Source of the DNA: JAADHU01 sp964446495
GTDB taxonomy: Bacteria > Pseudomonadota > Gammaproteobacteria > Steroidobacterales > Woeseiaceae
DNA length: 9,385 bases
Assembly: GCA_964446495.1 (NCBI GenBank)
Contig: CAYUOY010000154.1
Span: 1-9,385, forward strand
Direction of reading: 5' to 3'
This document shows positions 1 through 6,013 of this stretch, piece by piece. Made by a program: the position numbers and the translations under genes. Numbering within the stretch: the first letter of the stretch is position 1; every line of letters starts with the position of its first letter. The notes beneath the pieces are model-generated. The model made no database searches, was not told where the DNA came from, and worked only from the letters and a program-made list of their open reading frames with translations.

Positions 1-1356
1 CACGATGACATCGTCGCCGGTTTCCCGGCCGCGCACAATTTCCAGCAGTCGCATGATGTGCGCAGGACTGAAGAAGTGCAGACCAATGACGTTCTGAGGT
101 CGTCGGGTGGCGGCGGCAATCTGCTCGATATCGAGGGTTGAAGTGTTGCTGGCAAGAATGGCTTCTTCCTTGCACACCTGATCCAGTGTCGAGAAAACCT
201 GTTCCTTGATGGACATGTCCTCGAATACCGCTTCGATGACAAGGTCGGCCTCAGCGACCGGATCATAGCCGGTGCTGGTGGTGAGGCGGGCAAAGCCTTG
301 TTGTGCCTCGGGCTCACTTATTTTTCCGCGTTCTACACCGCCGTCGAAAAGTGACCGAATGATTTTCCTGCCGCGATCCAGTCCGGTTTTGTCGCTGTCG
401 AGAAGGTGTACCTCGAAGCCTGCATTCAGGCAACTGTAGGCAATGCCCGCACCCATAGTGCCGGCGCCAAGAACGGAGACCTTGCTAATTTCGCGTGCGG
501 GGGTTGATTTGTCCAGCCCGGGAATCTTCGCAACCGAGCGCTCGGCGAAAAACGCATGTCGAAGTCCGGACGATTGCGGTGAGTCCTTGCATTCCTGAAA
601 CAGGTCGCGTTCGATCCGGCAGGCGCTGGCATAGTCGAGCTGAGTGGCGGCTTCGACGCACTGGATGATTTTTTCCGGCGACAGCAGACCGCGCGATTTG
701 CCGGCAATTTTCTGTCTGACGGAGGTGAATACCTCGGCATTGCATTCAGGGCGAGGGAGATCGCGACATCGTCTGGGGCCCGGTTCGATCACATCAAGTG
801 CGTAATCAAGGGCCGCCTCGAGCAGGTCGTCATTGTCAGCAATCCTGTCAATGATGCCAGCGGCCAATGCCTCACTGGCCACAATGGCGTCGCCACCGAG
901 CATCATGGCCAATGCCTTCTCGACGCCCGCCAGTCGTGGCAGTCGCTGGGTGCCGGTCGCACCGGGCAGCAAGCCAAGCTTCACCTCTGGCAGGCCGACT
1001 CTTGCCGTGGCATTCGCGATCCGGTAGTGGCAGCCCATGGCCACCTCCAGGCCGCCGCCGAGCGTCGTACCGTGCAATGCTGCGACGACCGGTTTGACGG
1101 AATCTTCGATACGTTCGACCACTTCGGGAAGCCAGGGTGAGGCGGGCGGCTGGCCAAATTCACGAATATCGGCGCCCGCGATGAAAGTCCGGCCAGCACA
1201 GGCAATCACGATAGCGTTCACGGCCGGGTCTTGCTCCGCACGATCCATGGCCTCGACGAGCCCTTCTCTGACGGCCTGTGACAGCGCATTGACCGGCGGA
1301 TTATTAATGGTGATAACAGCGACCTGGCCGTTTGCGGCGAGACTGACAATGCTCAT
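1..1356 (-). CDS. Bifunctional enoyl-CoA hydratase / 3-hydroxyacyl-CoA dehydrogenase (3' end missing)
   Basis: Beta-oxidation enzyme of the FadJ / peroxisomal multifunctional type: it hydrates 2-enoyl-CoA and oxidises the resulting 3-hydroxyacyl-CoA with NAD+ in the cytoplasm. The frame is open from the ATG at 1356 to the window edge, giving 452 residues; relatives are about 700 residues, so roughly one third is outside. Residues 1-190 are a crotonase domain with both expected catalytic glutamates (E104 in GGGLE, E124 in LPEVKLGL) and an oxyanion-hole-type AGADI at 60-64. Residues about 291-452 are the dehydrogenase NAD-binding domain: GAGTMG at 297-302, SNTS at 403-406, and the likely catalytic H427 in GLHFFSP. 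An AGAG stretch about 7 bases upstream can serve as ribosome-binding site. It is divergent from fdxA. I leave the symbol blank because several paralogues share this architecture and the C-terminus is not visible. Confidence 0.95.
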   Translation of the reverse strand, partial: MSIVSLAANGQVAVITINNPPVNALSQAVREGLVEAMDRAEQDPAVNAIVIACAGRTFIAGADIREFGQPPASPWLPEVVERIEDSVKPVVAALHGTTLGGGLEVAMGCHYRIANATARVGLPEVKLGLLPGATGTQRLPRLAGVEKALAMMLGGDAIVASEALAAGIIDRIADNDDLLEAALDYALDVIEPGPRRCRDLPRPECNAEVFTSVRQKIAGKSRGLLSPEKIIQCVEAATQLDYASACRIERDLFQECKDSPQSSGLRHAFFAERSVAKIPGLDKSTPAREISKVSVLGAGTMGAGIAYSCLNAGFEVHLLDSDKTGLDRGRKIIRSLFDGGVERGKISEPEAQQGFARLTTSTGYDPVAEADLVIEAVFEDMSIKEQVFSTLDQVCKEEAILASNTSTLDIEQIAAATRRPQNVIGLHFFSPAHIMRLLEIVRGRETGDDVIV

Positions 1357-1493
1357 TTGACTCTCTAACAGACGATTGGAATCGATATTGTCCACAAACG
1401 GGCCGGCGAATACGAGTCAGGCACTTGCGCACTTGATCTGGGCCGGTACATCGAATAGGGTTGCAGCCGATTTTTTCCACTTGGACTCCGCCC
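1357..1493. promoter_or_regulatory. Divergent intergenic region, hydratase/dehydrogenase and fdxA
   Basis: This gap must hold the start signals of both flanking genes. On the plus strand TTGATC (1433-1438) and TAGGGT (1456-1461) are spaced by exactly 17 bases and could be a weak sigma70-type promoter for fdxA: four of six bases match at -35 and three of six at -10. I found no convincing promoter facing the hydratase/dehydrogenase gene. No obvious operator palindrome stands out. Confidence 0.3.
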
Positions 1494-1817
1494 GTGACTT
1501 TCGTCGTTACCGAAGCCTGCATCAAATGTAAGTTGACCGATTGTGTGGAAGTCTGCCCGGTGGATTGTTTCCATGAAGGGCCGAATTTTCTCGTTATTGA
1601 TCCGGATGAGTGCATTGATTGCACGCTCTGTGAGCCCGAGTGCCCGGTCGAGGCGATCTACTCGGAAGATGAGCTGCCGGCCGATCAGCAGCAGTTTTTG
1701 CAAATTAACACGGATCTGTCACAGCAATGGCCGGTCATCACCGAGATGAAAGATGCGCCAGCCGATGCTGACGAATGGCGCGAAGTGAAGGACAAGCTGA
1801 AATATCTTGAGCGCTAG
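1494..1817 (+). CDS. fdxA: 7Fe-8S ferredoxin FdxA
   Basis: Small soluble electron carrier of 107 residues with one [3Fe-4S] and one [4Fe-4S] cluster, the same length as Azotobacter ferredoxin I. The nine cysteines of the family are all present: C9, C12, C17, C21, C25, C40, C43, C46 and C50. By analogy with the Azotobacter protein, C9, C17 and C50 would hold the 3Fe cluster and C21, C40, C43 and C46 the 4Fe cluster. The GTG at 1494 is chosen as start because the family begins at (M)TFVVTEACIKC; the frame is open further upstream to a TTG at 1461, but those residues have no counterpart in the family. GGA at 1483-1485 is a weak ribosome-binding site 8 bases before the GTG. Redox partners cannot be told from the sequence; the divergent beta-oxidation gene is a neighbour, not proof of a link. 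Confidence 0.96.
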   Translation: MTFVVTEACIKCKLTDCVEVCPVDCFHEGPNFLVIDPDECIDCTLCEPECPVEAIYSEDELPADQQQFLQINTDLSQQWPVITEMKDAPADADEWREVKDKLKYLER

Positions 1818-1852
1818 GAGCCTGCGGCGTGCCGGGTAAAGTCAGGTAATTT

Positions 1853-1868
1853 CGTCGCAATCGCGACG
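1853..1868. repeat. Inverted repeat at the -35 region of the esterase promoter
   Basis: CGTCGC (1853-1858) and GCGACG (1863-1868) form a perfect 6-base inverted repeat around AATC. It covers the place where the -35 element of the downstream promoter should be and is not followed by a T tract. A repressor or activator site is therefore more likely than a terminator of fdxA, but this is inference from position only. Confidence 0.4.
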
Positions 1869-1876
1869 CAGGCCGC

Positions 1877-1882
1877 TATAAT
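1877..1882 (+). promoter_or_regulatory. Perfect -10 element, probably giving a leaderless esterase mRNA
   Basis: TATAAT matches the sigma70 -10 consensus at all six positions and ends 6 bases before the ATG at 1889. A start site 6-8 bases downstream would fall on or next to the ATG. The -35 side is weak (best hexamers match three of six bases at 16-17 base spacing), so an activator may be needed. The 1818-1888 gap has no other good promoter. Confidence 0.5.
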
Positions 1883-1888
1883 CGGACG

Positions 1889-2821
1889 ATGATCAGTCTC
1901 CGTGCTCGTATCGTTCGATCGATATCAAAACAACTCTTCAAAAACATCTCCGGCGACAGCGATATCGCCCCGCTTCGCGACACCTTTGAAAAGCTGGCCG
2001 CAAGAACCAGACCGGCCCTTGGTACCCGGATAAGGCATGCGACGATCGCCGGTGTCGAGTGTGACTGGGTGGTGCCGAAAGATTGCGATGAGTCGAGAGT
2101 GCTGTTGTTTCTGCATGGTGGCGCCTACGTCATGGGCAGCAGCAGGACGCACCGAACCATGGTCAGCCATATCGCGCGGGCTGCCGGTGTACGCGCGTTA
2201 TTGCCTAATTATCGACTGGCACCGGAAGACCCGTTCCCGGCCGGACTCGAGGATTGTCTGGCGGTATATCGACAACTGCTGGACAGTGAAACTGCAGCAG
2301 AGAAACTGGTCATCGCCGGGGACTCCGCGGGCGGTGGCATGACCATGGCGGCGTTGCTGTCATTGCGAGATGCTGGCGATCCGATGCCGGCAGGCTGTTG
2401 TCTGTTGTCCCCCTGGCTCGATCTTGCGGCGGACGGCGAGTCAACAGTGACGCGGGCCGCACTGGATCCTTGGTTCAAGGTCGCGGATATGTCGAAGACG
2501 GCCGCACATTATTGCCTCAAAGGCCAGATTCGGGACCCCCTGGTGTCACCGCTATACGGAGAATTTGGCGGTTTTCCACCAACGCTCATTCAGGTCGGTG
2601 ATCATGAAATTCTGTTGAGTGACTCAACCCGGGCGAGTGAAAAAATGACCGCGGCCGGGACGGAAGTGACCTTGCAGGTGTGGCCTGACATGTGGCATGT
2701 ATTCCAGTTTTTCGTCGGCAAGATGCCCGAAAGCAAACGCGCCATCCGCGACATCGGAACGTTCCTGAAGCAGCAGCTGGACAAGGCTGAGATAAGGGTA
2801 GAAACGAGCCGGGCGGCCTGA
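1889..2821 (+). CDS. Alpha/beta hydrolase, hormone-sensitive-lipase (family IV) esterase
   Basis: A 310-residue serine hydrolase, the usual length for bacterial HSL-type esterases, expected to hydrolyse short- or medium-chain carboxylic esters in the cytoplasm; no signal peptide is seen. The oxyanion-hole motif HGGA is at 76-79, where many relatives have HGGG. NYRLAPEDPFPAGLED (107-122) is the conserved family stretch. The nucleophile is S146 in GDSAGG (144-149). The likely acid is D238 in VGDHEILL and the likely base H270 in MWHVFQ. The ATG at 1889 has no usable Shine-Dalgarno: the only purine run, GGA at 1884-1886, is 2 bases away. That fits leaderless expression from the TATAAT at 1877. 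It converges with the methyltransferase gene 14 bases downstream. The natural substrate cannot be inferred from the sequence. Confidence 0.94.
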   Translation: MISLRARIVRSISKQLFKNISGDSDIAPLRDTFEKLAARTRPALGTRIRHATIAGVECDWVVPKDCDESRVLLFLHGGAYVMGSSRTHRTMVSHIARAAGVRALLPNYRLAPEDPFPAGLEDCLAVYRQLLDSETAAEKLVIAGDSAGGGMTMAALLSLRDAGDPMPAGCCLLSPWLDLAADGESTVTRAALDPWFKVADMSKTAAHYCLKGQIRDPLVSPLYGEFGGFPPTLIQVGDHEILLSDSTRASEKMTAAGTEVTLQVWPDMWHVFQFFVGKMPESKRAIRDIGTFLKQQLDKAEIRVETSRAA

Positions 2822-2835
2822 AAAGCAAGCCCCTG

Positions 2836-4218
2836 TCAAAAACCGGAGTTGCGCTGACTGTCGTCGTACATGCGCGTCAGGAAATTTCGAATCGCAGGCT
2901 CGGCTTCTTTACGCGTCATCAGATTTTGCTGTTCCAGTAGTTTCGCCATATCCGTGATCGATCGTTTGCCATCGACCAGTGACATGATGAATGAGTAGAT
3001 CTGGGTCGACAGGGTTTGTGTCTTGAAAGAAGGCAGCAATGGCACCGCCTGATCGCCGAGCACAATCCAGTCAGGCAGAGCCTTGTGCCGGGAAGGGTTT
3101 TTGACGGCTTTTTCCTTTACCGCCGCAAAGGTAAAAACGGTTTCCTGCCGCCCATGGCAACTGGCTGGTGAGCACATGTAAGGAATGGTCGCTTCTGACA
3201 AGTTCGGTGTGGCGAAGCCCGCTGCGGCGACAATTTCCACAACCTCTTCCGCGCTGTAACGCTCCGCGCGGGCAGGGGTGTCGAAAGCCAGTGAACCAAA
3301 ATTAATCCACCGACCTCCCGGCTTAAGCAGCTGATTGATCCTTGCTGCAAAGACCGGCAATGTTTCGCTGACGATGTCTGTGAGCCACGGCGTGACAATC
3401 GTATCGAAGCTCGAAGGTGCGAATGGTGGTCGCAGTACATCCGCCAGCACCAGCTTGAAATTGTCTTCCAGTTGTTTCGGCGCCTTGAGGGTCTGCAGAA
3501 TTGCCACATCGTCAAGCGACTTAGGCGCGATTGGGAACTCATAGAGCTGTAACTCCTCGCCGCGGACAAGACGTTGGGCGATCAGAAGTAACAGCGGATT
3601 GAAGTCGAGCGCAACCGTTCGTTTTGCGTCGGTCTCGCAATGGAGATCGTAGGCGAGCCTGCAGGCACCCGACCCGAGCACCAGGGTTTCCCCGGTTTCC
3701 GTACCGCCCGATGTTTCCAGTGCCGCGGTGATTTGCTGCAATGACGCTTCATTTTCGGCGGCACCCCAAACCCAGTCCCGATGCACGTTTGCATAATAGG
3801 TATTGAGTCCCTGATCGCTGGGTAGACGCGTTCGTAGTGCAAGGTGCGATTCGTAGCTTACCTGCATCGTCTGGATGTCGATGGGTGAAAGCACCTGCTG
3901 AAGTATTTGGCGGTGCTTGCTGGTGGCAACTTCAAGATGTTTAAGTCGTCGCTGCGTCAACTCGTGCAAATTGTCTGTTTTGAGTTCCTCTGCCAGGCGC
4001 TTCTCTTCATGGGCGAGCTGCTGCAGAGAAAAATGCAGGCGGTTGCGCCATTCACCCAATGTCGCGTCTGGCTCGGCAAACAACCAGGGAATGCCGCCAA
4101 TGTCCGGAAATCCGGTCTTGCACGCACCGCAATGATAGCCGCTCTTCTTTAAGGTCAATGGAGTCTTGTCGCATCGCGGACAGGCAAGAATCGAGTGCAG
4201 GGTATTTTCAGCGGTCAT
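2836..4218 (-). CDS. Zinc-ribbon SAM-dependent methyltransferase, N2227/carnosine-methyltransferase-like, with PqqD-like C-terminus
   Basis: A 460-residue, probably cytoplasmic protein in three parts. Residues 1-48 form a Trm112-like zinc ribbon with CPRC (13-16) and CGAC (30-33). Residues about 120-370 are a class I SAM-binding core: glycine-rich motif I LVLGSGACR (179-187), acidic D205 after the next strand, VLADVLRPPF (257-266) and LLKPGGRWINFG (297-308). The motif spacing, the WIN-x-G stretch and the YSAEEV...GF segment (321-335) recall the N2227/carnosine N-methyltransferase group. Residues about 375-455 look like a PqqD-like or winged-helix segment (LVDGKRSITDMAKLL at 414-428). The ATG at 4218 is chosen because the zinc ribbon begins right after it. 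An upstream ATG (4233) and a TTG (4245, with GGA nearby) are alternatives. CATAAT on the minus strand (4262-4257) is a possible -10. The substrate is unknown. Confidence 0.88.
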   Translation of the reverse strand: MTAENTLHSILACPRCDKTPLTLKKSGYHCGACKTGFPDIGGIPWLFAEPDATLGEWRNRLHFSLQQLAHEEKRLAEELKTDNLHELTQRRLKHLEVATSKHRQILQQVLSPIDIQTMQVSYESHLALRTRLPSDQGLNTYYANVHRDWVWGAAENEASLQQITAALETSGGTETGETLVLGSGACRLAYDLHCETDAKRTVALDFNPLLLLIAQRLVRGEELQLYEFPIAPKSLDDVAILQTLKAPKQLEDNFKLVLADVLRPPFAPSSFDTIVTPWLTDIVSETLPVFAARINQLLKPGGRWINFGSLAFDTPARAERYSAEEVVEIVAAAGFATPNLSEATIPYMCSPASCHGRQETVFTFAAVKEKAVKNPSRHKALPDWIVLGDQAVPLLPSFKTQTLSTQIYSFIMSLVDGKRSITDMAKLLEQQNLMTRKEAEPAIRNFLTRMYDDSQRNSGF

Positions 4219-4290
4219 ACCGTGATTGTGCATCAGGTGGGTCAATTTTTCCGCGCATTATGGCGTGCCTGCGGGAAATAGCCCTGCAAG

Positions 4291-4323
4291 AAAAAGGCCA
4301 GCCGAACAGGTTCGGCTGGCCTT
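4291..4323 (-). terminator. Rho-independent terminator of the cytochrome/LamG/DUF1501 operon
   Basis: The bases at 4294-4307 are perfectly complementary to 4310-4323, giving a stem of about 13 pairs (GC-rich in its middle) with a small CAGG/CCTG loop. Read on the minus strand the stem is followed directly by TTTTTCTT, the classical U tract. It lies about 57 bases past the stop of the Tat-exported protein and just before the methyltransferase start, so it separates the two minus-strand units. In the plus direction only a short, interrupted T run follows. Confidence 0.9.
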
Positions 4324-4346
4324 GCTTGTCGATGAGACCCTGTGCA

Positions 4347-4377
4347 GCTTATCGAAAAACAGAGTTTTTCAACAAGC
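4347..4377. repeat. Second hairpin just after the DUF1501-like gene
   Basis: GAAAAAC (4354-4360) and GTTTTTC (4364-4370) are a perfect 7-base inverted repeat around AGA, flanked by a weaker GCTT/AAGC outer pair. It starts 3 bases past the stop codon. It could help termination or protect the 3' end of the mRNA; being A/T-rich it is weaker than the stem at 4291-4323. Confidence 0.5.
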
Positions 4378-4379
4378 GG

Positions 4380-5981
4380 CTAGGCCACCGGCGGCGGGGG
4401 GATGACGCCGTTGACAATCGCATCGAACGCGGTCATTCGATCACGCAGCGTATTGCTGCCAAGACCGTGATTCGGGAACAGGCCTGCGAAATTTCCTTCC
4501 TCGCCGTGCAGGGCCATGTAATTCAGGATGACGGTGTTGACCAGCAAATTGACGTTGTTGGCGGCGGGTGTCGCCGTACGAACAACTGAAGCACCGGCGT
4601 CGAAATAACCCAGCTGCTGACTCATGGCTTGTGCAGCCGGTGTCGCACCGCGAAGCTGTGCTCGGCCGGTCGGGTTGTAGACCATGAAGAAGGCGGCGGC
4701 GGTCGACGAATTGTCGCTTACCCATTCGCCCTTGCCGCGACCTTCGGGTGAATTGTCGATGGCGCCGTTGCTCGACAAAGAGCCATCACTAAATACGTAC
4801 ATCATCAGCGGCACGCCGATTTTGGCTGCGTAATCTATGCAGGCACCCATGCAGCGACCAGCACGGAAGTCTTTGACTTCGCCTTCGGCTCGTGCGCCAC
4901 CATGGTAGTCGTAGCCGCCCATTTCAATACAGGCCGCGCCGGCGAAGCCGTTCATGACGAGCTTCATTACCGATGCCGTTTTCCGGAATTCCCTGGCATC
5001 TCGTCCATTGCCAGCGAACTCAGCCGCCGAGAAACTTCCTCCCGGTCCGACAATGGCCGGGTCCTGTGAAGGATCGAGCGGCGTGTTGCCGAAGCGGTCC
5101 GCAATATCGGCCGCTTTCAAGTAACCGCACTGCATCATGTCTTTGACCACGGCATCGGCGCTTAGAACGGCCATCTTTTCGGACGTTATACGGTGGATCG
5201 ATTCCATGACGGCGGTAGCGTCGTCAGGACCCAGGATGCCAACCAGTTTGCCGGTATCGACGAGACCGGTTACGTCGCTGGGGCGGTCTACTTTCGTGGG
5301 TTGCAATTCCGGGTCCATCATCGCCGCCGGGATCACCGAATTACCACCGGAGGGCGTATTTTGCGTTCCGGCGAGGGTCAGAATCGAACCGTCGGCACCC
5401 GCCCTGGCGATTCCGTAGAGCGGGTTATGCGGGTTGTTACCCGTATCGTTATCGGAGCGCGCAGGAATGACGGCACCGGTCAGATTGGCCTCGATACCGG
5501 GCGCCATGCTTATCATCATGCCGCGTTTGAATGCACTGTCGGAATGAAACGCAAGGCCAAAGTCGTTATTCGCAAACGGCAGCCCGCCAGCGTCGTTGAG
5601 TCCCGGAACCATATCACCGGGCAGTCCGAGTTTGTCGTAGCCCGACGTGCTCAGAAAGTCCATCTGGCCGCCTTCCTTGCCGACCAGAACATTGGAACCC
5701 GCGATGTTGGCACCGCCGGCCAGATCGAAGCAGATGAACGGAATTTTTCCCGCACCCGCTGTGGCGATGCCGCATGGTCCCAGTAAATTCCGCATGTCAT
5801 CCGACAGAACGGCATGGGCTTCCCGGGGATCTGCGAACAGACTCAACACACCACCGGAGAGTGCCATCGCTGAGCCACCCAGGAACCCCTGCGAAACAAA
5901 ATCCCGGCGCGTCACCGGCCGCTTGTGATCTGCATGCCGTTGCGGAGCATCCCAATTCCTGACTTGTCCTTTCTTAGCCAT
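4380..5981 (-). CDS. Tat-exported DUF1501-like protein
   Basis: A 533-residue protein with a twin-arginine signal: TRRDFVS at 24-30, a hydrophobic stretch to about 50, and a plausible signal-peptidase site after AHA (55-57). It should fold in the cytoplasm and be exported to the periplasm or beyond, as expected if it binds a cofactor or metal. The mature part resembles DUF1501 proteins (alkaline-phosphatase/sulfatase clan): FICFDLAGG after the signal (82-90), FGLAFHSDSAFKRGMMISMAPG (141-162) in place of the usual LALHP...L..G.L stretch, and GGYDYHGG (355-362) in place of GGFDTH. The later segment FSDGSLSSNG...GEWVSDNSS (397-425) lacks the DHG-type histidine seen in many relatives. The ATG at 5981 has GAGG 9 bases upstream. 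The ATG at 5996 would add five residues but its AGGG is only 2 bases away. It is last in the operon, 32 bases after the LamG gene. No biochemical function is established. Confidence 0.85.
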   Translation of the reverse strand: MAKKGQVRNWDAPQRHADHKRPVTRRDFVSQGFLGGSAMALSGGVLSLFADPREAHAVLSDDMRNLLGPCGIATAGAGKIPFICFDLAGGANIAGSNVLVGKEGGQMDFLSTSGYDKLGLPGDMVPGLNDAGGLPFANNDFGLAFHSDSAFKRGMMISMAPGIEANLTGAVIPARSDNDTGNNPHNPLYGIARAGADGSILTLAGTQNTPSGGNSVIPAAMMDPELQPTKVDRPSDVTGLVDTGKLVGILGPDDATAVMESIHRITSEKMAVLSADAVVKDMMQCGYLKAADIADRFGNTPLDPSQDPAIVGPGGSFSAAEFAGNGRDAREFRKTASVMKLVMNGFAGAACIEMGGYDYHGGARAEGEVKDFRAGRCMGACIDYAAKIGVPLMMYVFSDGSLSSNGAIDNSPEGRGKGEWVSDNSSTAAAFFMVYNPTGRAQLRGATPAAQAMSQQLGYFDAGASVVRTATPAANNVNLLVNTVILNYMALHGEEGNFAGLFPNHGLGSNTLRDRMTAFDAIVNGVIPPPPVA

Positions 5982-5990
5982 ATCTGTAAG

Positions 5991-5994
5991 CCTC
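5991..5994 (-). promoter_or_regulatory. Ribosome-binding site deciding the DUF1501-like start
   Basis: On the minus strand GAGG lies 9 bases before the ATG at 5981. It overlaps the alternative ATG at 5996, whose own purine run is too close. This favours the shorter protein. Confidence 0.55.
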
Positions 5995-6013
5995 ATATCC
6001 CTGTTTTTTCTGT

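Noticed and set aside
426..745. Two minus-strand open frames of 86 and 104 codons
   Set aside because: They are out of frame with the continuous hydratase/dehydrogenase frame that covers 1-1356 with family motifs on both sides, so they are not evidence of a frameshift.
1461..1493. Eleven-residue N-terminal extension of the ferredoxin from a TTG codon
   Set aside because: FdxA proteins begin at the TFVVTEAC stretch, and the GTG at 1494 gives the exact family length.
1853..1868. Inverted repeat as a terminator of fdxA
   Set aside because: The stem is only six pairs and has no T tract after it on the plus strand.
4059..4589. 176-codon plus-strand open frame
   Set aside because: It runs across the terminator and into two well-supported minus-strand genes and shows no domain.
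5193..5786. 197-codon plus-strand open frame
   Set aside because: It lies wholly antisense to the DUF1501-like gene, has no recognisable domain, and is rich in arginine/glycine as expected from a shadow frame.
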